A stretch of DNA of 8,366 bases from Desulfohalobiaceae bacterium (lineage in GTDB: Bacteria > Desulfobacterota > Desulfovibrionia > Desulfovibrionales > Desulfothermaceae), in assembly GCA_021737525.1 (NCBI GenBank), contig JAIPDU010000062.1, positions 1-8,366 of the forward strand, written 5' to 3'. A program made the position numbers and the translations under genes. How positions within the stretch are numbered: the stretch's first letter is position 1; the number at the start of each line of letters is the position of its first letter. Of this stretch, positions 5,433 to 8,366 are shown one piece after another. Below the pieces are notes generated by a model. That model saw only the letters and a list, made by a program, of their open reading frames with translations. It was not told the origin of the DNA and ran no database searches.

Positions 5433-5987
5433 ATGGCGGAGCGGAATATGGCGCGACGAGGCAAGCGTAAAGTGAACAGGGAGTGGCTGGAGGTGGTGGA
5501 CGATGCGAATTCGCCCCTGGCGGTGATGCCCCGCAACAGGGTGCACGACCTGGCGCTGCCGCATCGCAGCGTTTTCGTCCTCCTTTATAACGAGCAAAGC
5601 AAGCTCTACCTGCAGAAACGGCAGACGGACAAGGAACGCCATCCCGGCTGCTGGGATCTGTCCGCCACAGGCCACGTGCTTGCCGGCGAGGCCAAGCTGG
5701 AGGCGGGTCGCAGGGAGCTTTACGAAGAGCTGCGAGTCGAGGCGGAAAAGCTGCACAAGGTTTTTGAGTTGCCCGGATCGCGAAGGACGGGGCAGGAGTT
5801 CATTACCCTCTACCGCACTGGGCCCTGTCGGCAGATCCCCGATCCCAACCCGGAAGAGGTCTCCACTGGCATGTTTCTGGAAAGGCACGAGGTGGAATTC
5901 CTGGTCCGGAGCTATCCCCATCTGCTCACACCCGGCCTGATCACCTTCTGGAACAAGGGGCTCCTCTTTACCGGGACGAGATGCTGA
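5433..5987 (+). CDS. Nudix hydrolase (YfcD / isopentenyl-diphosphate-isomerase-like group)
   Basis: 184 residues from the ATG at 5433. Nudix enzymes split nucleoside-diphosphate-linked or related pyrophosphate compounds using metal ions; the substrate here is unknown. The sequence has EWLEVVDDANSPLAVM near the N-terminus, a LYLQKRQTDKERHPGCWDLSATGH stretch typical of the YfcD/Idi-like group, then the Nudix box from GHVLAGE through RRELYEEL. The box fits G-x5-E-x7-RE-U-x-EE, but the glycine expected two residues after the last EE is arginine. The four key acidic residues are kept. Starts at TTG 5415 and ATG 5448 are possible: AGGGG lies seven bases before 5433 and GGAG six bases before 5448. 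It converges on the following minus-strand gene with 12 bases between stops and no terminator. Confidence 0.88.
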   Translation: MAERNMARRGKRKVNREWLEVVDDANSPLAVMPRNRVHDLALPHRSVFVLLYNEQSKLYLQKRQTDKERHPGCWDLSATGHVLAGEAKLEAGRRELYEELRVEAEKLHKVFELPGSRRTGQEFITLYRTGPCRQIPDPNPEEVSTGMFLERHEVEFLVRSYPHLLTPGLITFWNKGLLFTGTRC

Positions 5988-5999
5988 CCCGCTCCGAAA

Positions 6000-6791
6000 T
6001 CACTGGAAAGACGCGGTGAGGAGGTTGCTGATATTTGAGTGGATGCGGCCGTTGCTTGCCAGAATGCTGTCGGCAAAGGGATGGAAGGGATCTCCCTCGA
6101 AGGTGGTCACCCTGCCTCCGGCTTCCCGGGTCAGCAGCCAACCCGCGGCTGTGTCCCAGGGTTTGAGCCCGACCTCGTAATAGGCCTCGAAACATCCGCA
6201 GGCGGTATAGGCCAAGTCCACCGCCGCGGCCCCCATGCGGCGGATGCCGCGTGTTTGGACCAGGACGCGCTTGAGCCTCTGTACTTCTTCTTCGGCCCTG
6301 GTGTGGATATCGTAGGGAAAGCCCGTGGCAACGAGGCTGCTCTCCGGGTCCTCTGTCGCGGAAACCCCGATGGACTGGTTGTTGAGCCGGGCCCCTCCCC
6401 CCTTGACCGCGGAAAAGGTTTCCCCCAGGCGGGGGAGGTGGATTACTCCCAGGACGACCTCACCCTCGGACCACAGGGCCACGGATACGGCAACAAAGGG
6501 GAGCCCGTGGGCGAAATTGGTGGTCCCGTCCAGGGGGTCTACGATCCAGGTGGTGCCCTCCAGGTCTCCCCCGGAGGCCGTTTCCTCGGCCAGGAATCCG
6601 GCCTCCGGCAGGATTGCGCCCAGCCTGGCGCCAAGGTCCTTCTCCACTGCCACATCCGTCTCCGTCACCAGGTCCACCCGACCCTTGAGACGAATGGTCT
6701 TGGCCCGGGACCAATGATCCAGGATGATTTCCCCGGATTTACCGACAGCGGATTCCACATGCGGCAGGAGGTCTTGCGGGGAGAAGCCCAT
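6000..6791 (-). CDS. Inositol-monophosphatase-family phosphatase
   Basis: 263 residues, typical for the family. These are magnesium-dependent, lithium-sensitive phosphatases in the cytosol acting on inositol 1-phosphate or related sugar and nucleotide phosphates (SuhB, CysQ and others belong here). Metal-site motifs are all present: VDLVTETD (39-46), AEE with Glu70 (69-71 region, usually GEE), WIVDPLDGTTNF (82-93) with Asp85 and Asp88, and KPWDTAAGWLL (210-220) with Asp213. The WIVDPLDGTTNF form and length point to the inositol monophosphatase/SuhB branch rather than CysQ or fructose bisphosphatase. The start has GAGGAA about six bases before the ATG. It lies 149 bases past the mreB stop on the same strand, with AT-rich sequence between, so it may have its own promoter. 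Confidence 0.93.
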   Translation of the reverse strand: MGFSPQDLLPHVESAVGKSGEIILDHWSRAKTIRLKGRVDLVTETDVAVEKDLGARLGAILPEAGFLAEETASGGDLEGTTWIVDPLDGTTNFAHGLPFVAVSVALWSEGEVVLGVIHLPRLGETFSAVKGGGARLNNQSIGVSATEDPESSLVATGFPYDIHTRAEEEVQRLKRVLVQTRGIRRMGAAAVDLAYTACGCFEAYYEVGLKPWDTAAGWLLTREAGGRVTTFEGDPFHPFADSILASNGRIHSNISNLLTASFQ

Positions 6792-6821
6792 ATTTCTTCC
6801 TCGAGCGTTCCGTCGGTGCCG

Positions 6822-6836
6822 TTTTTCTTAGAAAAA
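6822..6836. repeat. AT-rich inverted repeat before the phosphatase gene
   Basis: TTTTTC (6822-6827) and GAAAAA (6831-6836) form perfect arms around TTA, within an AT-rich patch (about 6822-6865) in otherwise GC-rich sequence. On the minus strand this patch includes a loose promoter match, TTCCAA then GATATT after 17 bases. It may be the phosphatase promoter region; the repeat itself could be an operator or chance in AT-rich sequence. Confidence 0.3.
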
Positions 6837-6897
6837 TATCCATAACATGCTAAATTATTGGAACATCTTCGGCTCGCGACATTGTATGCCAGGTTGG

Positions 6898-6914
6898 CCC
6901 CGGGTTGGCCGGGG
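6898..6914 (-). terminator. GC hairpin 27 bases past mreB
   Basis: CCCCGG (6898-6903) and CCGGGG (6909-6914) pair over six bases with a five-base loop. The same spot contains a tandem repeat of GGTTGGCC with period 11 (6892-6899 and 6903-6910). It lies just past the mreB stop in the direction of transcription but no T-run follows, so it may pause or protect the mreB transcript rather than end it. Confidence 0.35.
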
Positions 6915-6940
6915 GACGATGCTTGGCCTGTCCTGTCCCG

Positions 6941-7951
6941 CTAATTGAGGAACATGTCCCTGAGCTCCCGTTCTTGTTGTAGGGCGGCTCCCGTGCCGCG
7001 CAAGGCGGTGGTCAGGGGATCGTCGTCAACAAAGGTGCTGACCTGGGCCTGCTGGGTAATCTGCTGCGGAAGCCCGTAGAGCAGGGCCCCGCCGCCGGTG
7101 AGCAGGATCCCGTGGTCCATCACGTCGGAAACCAGCTCTGGAGGGCTTTTTTCCAGGGTCCTGAGCACGGTGTTCACGATGGCGGATATCGGCTCCCGGA
7201 TGCTCTCCCGGACCCGGGCCATGTCGATCTGGACCGCCTGTGGAACCCCCTCCACGAGACTCTTTCCGGTGATCCGCGCGGTGGGTCCCTGATGCAGGTT
7301 CATCTTGAGCTTCTCCGCGGCTGTCTCGCCGATAAGGAGGCCGTATTCCTCCCGGATGAAGCGCTGAATCGCCTCGTCCATCTCGTCTCCGGCAACACGA
7401 ATGGACTCGGAGTAGGCCACCGCGGACAAGGAGATGATGCCCACTTCCGTGGTGCCTCCTCCGATGTCGACCACCATGTTCCCGATGGGCTCGGTGATGG
7501 GAAGACTTCCCCCGATAGCCGCCGCCACGGGCTCCTCCAGGAGAAGCACCTGCCTGGCGCCCGCCTGTTGGGCGGACTGGATCACGGCCTGTTTTTCCAC
7601 CTGGGTGATTCCCGTGGGCACGCAGATCATGATTCTGGGCTTGATCAGCTGCACTCCCTGCAGGACCTTGCGGATGAATGTGGCGATCATGGCGCTGGTG
7701 ACATCGAAATCGGCGATGACACCGTCCTTCATGGGTCGAATGGCCCGGAGCTTCTTCTCCGGTGCCCGGCCCAGGTATTCCTTGGCTTCGGCGCCTACGG
7801 CCAGGACTTTGTTGTCACGGTTGCTCAGGGCAACCACGGACGGCTCGTTGAGAACGATGCCGTCGCGCGGGGTATGGATCAGGGTGTTGGCCGTGCCCAG
7901 ATCCATGGCCAGGTCCTTGCCGAAGAAATTGAAGAGCTTGTTCAGGAGCAT
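6941..7951 (-). CDS. mreB: Rod-shape-determining actin homologue MreB
   Basis: 336 residues, close to the usual 335-350. MreB forms ATP-dependent filaments under the cytoplasmic membrane that guide the elongation machinery of the cell wall in rod-shaped cells. The actin-fold nucleotide motifs are present: DLGTANTLI (17-25, phosphate 1), VVDIGGGTTEVGIIS (160-174, phosphate 2) and GILLTGGGALLYG (281-293, adenosine). EEPVAAAIG (139-147) and the GDEMDEAI helix (188-195) are also typical. The first 11 residues are rich in Leu and Phe and can form the amphipathic membrane-binding helix known for Gram-negative MreB; this favours the ATG at 7951 although no clear ribosome site precedes it. A Met at 16 has AAGGA seven bases before it, but would lose that helix. 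mreC and mreD do not follow; a phosphatase gene does. Confidence 0.97.
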   Translation of the reverse strand: MLLNKLFNFFGKDLAMDLGTANTLIHTPRDGIVLNEPSVVALSNRDNKVLAVGAEAKEYLGRAPEKKLRAIRPMKDGVIADFDVTSAMIATFIRKVLQGVQLIKPRIMICVPTGITQVEKQAVIQSAQQAGARQVLLLEEPVAAAIGGSLPITEPIGNMVVDIGGGTTEVGIISLSAVAYSESIRVAGDEMDEAIQRFIREEYGLLIGETAAEKLKMNLHQGPTARITGKSLVEGVPQAVQIDMARVRESIREPISAIVNTVLRTLEKSPPELVSDVMDHGILLTGGGALLYGLPQQITQQAQVSTFVDDDPLTTALRGTGAALQQERELRDMFLN

Positions 7952-8063
7952 CTGATTTATCTGCTGTTTCTAGGGGTGTCGCTCTCTCCGTCCGGCGGAG
8001 CCTCTTTCTGTCGAAAGGGTCTGCCGGTCCTCCTCTCATTCCGTAGCGCAGCTCACAGTGGGT

Positions 8064-8091
8064 GATATACCCTTTTCCGGGTAAAGGGCAA
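8064..8091 (-). promoter_or_regulatory. Possible mreB promoter
   Basis: On the minus strand TTGCCC (plus 8086-8091) and TATATC (8064-8069) stand 16 bases apart in the 179-base gap between the GAF-protein stop and the mreB start. Each hexamer matches about four of six sigma-70 consensus bases. The spacer holds an inverted repeat CCCTTT/AAAGGG, enclosed by GATAT/ATATC, so the same bases could instead form a hairpin. The leader would be about 105 bases. Confidence 0.35.
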
Positions 8092-8130
8092 GTGGATATC
8101 CCGTTTTCCCCTGATCCTTTTTCAACTGGA

Positions 8131-8364
8131 TCAAAAGCTTTGCAGCTTGTTCCTGAGATAGAGGTTCTCCAGAAAAAGGGAGAAGTGCTCCGCGACGAGC
8201 TGCAGGAATTTCTTCATCCCCTCCGGGATCTCTCCGTCGCGATCTGCGAGAACAAGCACTCCGCGAGTGCGCAGGTTGACCACGATGGGCAGGCAAATGA
8301 CGCTCCTGAGGTGGGGTATTTCGATATCGCGATTCAGAAGGCGTTTCGAGACCCTCGAATCCCC
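8131..8364 (-). CDS. GAF-domain protein, C-terminal fragment (5' end outside window)
   Basis: 77 residues enter from the right edge on the minus strand and end at TGA (plus 8131-8133). The order is that of a GAF-domain second half: SVICLPIVVNLRTRGVLVLADRDG (a strand, a short turn, then a second strand; the 'link to small-molecule or signal' sheet), followed by a helix EGMKKFLQLVAEHFSLFLEN and a short tail. GAF domains bind small ligands (cyclic nucleotides, haem, flavin, 2-oxo acids) or act as dimer modules in sensor proteins. The protein ends soon after the domain, so any output domain would lie upstream, or this is a GAF-only sensor. An inverted repeat GATCC/GGATC spans the stop region without a T-run, so the transcript may read into mreB. 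Confidence 0.78.
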   Translation of the reverse strand, partial: GDSRVSKRLLNRDIEIPHLRSVICLPIVVNLRTRGVLVLADRDGEIPEGMKKFLQLVAEHFSLFLENLYLRNKLQSF

Positions 8365-8366
8365 CT

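Noticed and set aside
8036..8296. 86-residue minus-strand frame at the right edge starting MPAHRG
   Set aside because: It is arginine- and serine-rich with no domain character, while the neighbouring frame on the same strand gives a clear GAF-domain end.

Overview
The window reads as a stretch of GC-rich bacterial chromosome of ordinary housekeeping character, with one unusual gene-free block near 1.7-2.3 kb. Gene content (pgk-tpiA-secG, mreB, an inositol-monophosphatase-family gene, a corrinoid-type MttB methyltransferase, tRNA-Leu with an encoded CCA end) and the style of the proteins suggest an anaerobic deltaproteobacterium (Desulfobacterota, perhaps Desulfovibrionales or Desulfohalobiales). 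That placement is inference; no 16S rRNA or other taxonomic marker is present.

Left part (1-1.7 kb): the last 48 codons of a plus-strand 3D-domain protein (a cell-wall hydrolase fold) converge, across a strong GC hairpin, on a minus-strand gene of the trimethylamine methyltransferase (MttB) superfamily. The MttB homologue reads through with no in-frame stop, so it is the non-pyrrolysine type, and no corrinoid protein or other methyltransferase gene lies beside it.

Gene-free block (1707-2269): about 560 bases without a convincing protein gene. It holds a 22-bp-period direct repeat just upstream of mttB, a set of nested inverted repeats at about 1821-2050, a strong plus-strand intrinsic terminator (2054-2095), an AT- and purine-rich stretch, and a minus-strand terminator (2231-2254) that belongs to the next gene. 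The best reading is an unassigned structured small RNA or orphan leader transcribed on the plus strand and ending near 2095. This is the most interesting part of the window.

Middle (2.27-5.32 kb, minus strand): a 74-residue winged-helix-like protein of unknown function, a tRNA-Leu(GAG) gene with its own perfect terminator, and a probable operon pgk-tpiA-secG (read right to left). It joins two consecutive lower-glycolysis/gluconeogenesis enzymes to the SecG subunit of the protein translocon.

Right part (5.4-8.4 kb): a plus-strand Nudix hydrolase diverges from pgk and converges, with only 12 bases between stop codons, on an inositol-monophosphatase-family gene. Upstream of that, on the minus strand, are mreB (cell-shape actin) and the last 77 codons of a GAF-domain protein. 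mreC and mreD do not follow mreB here.
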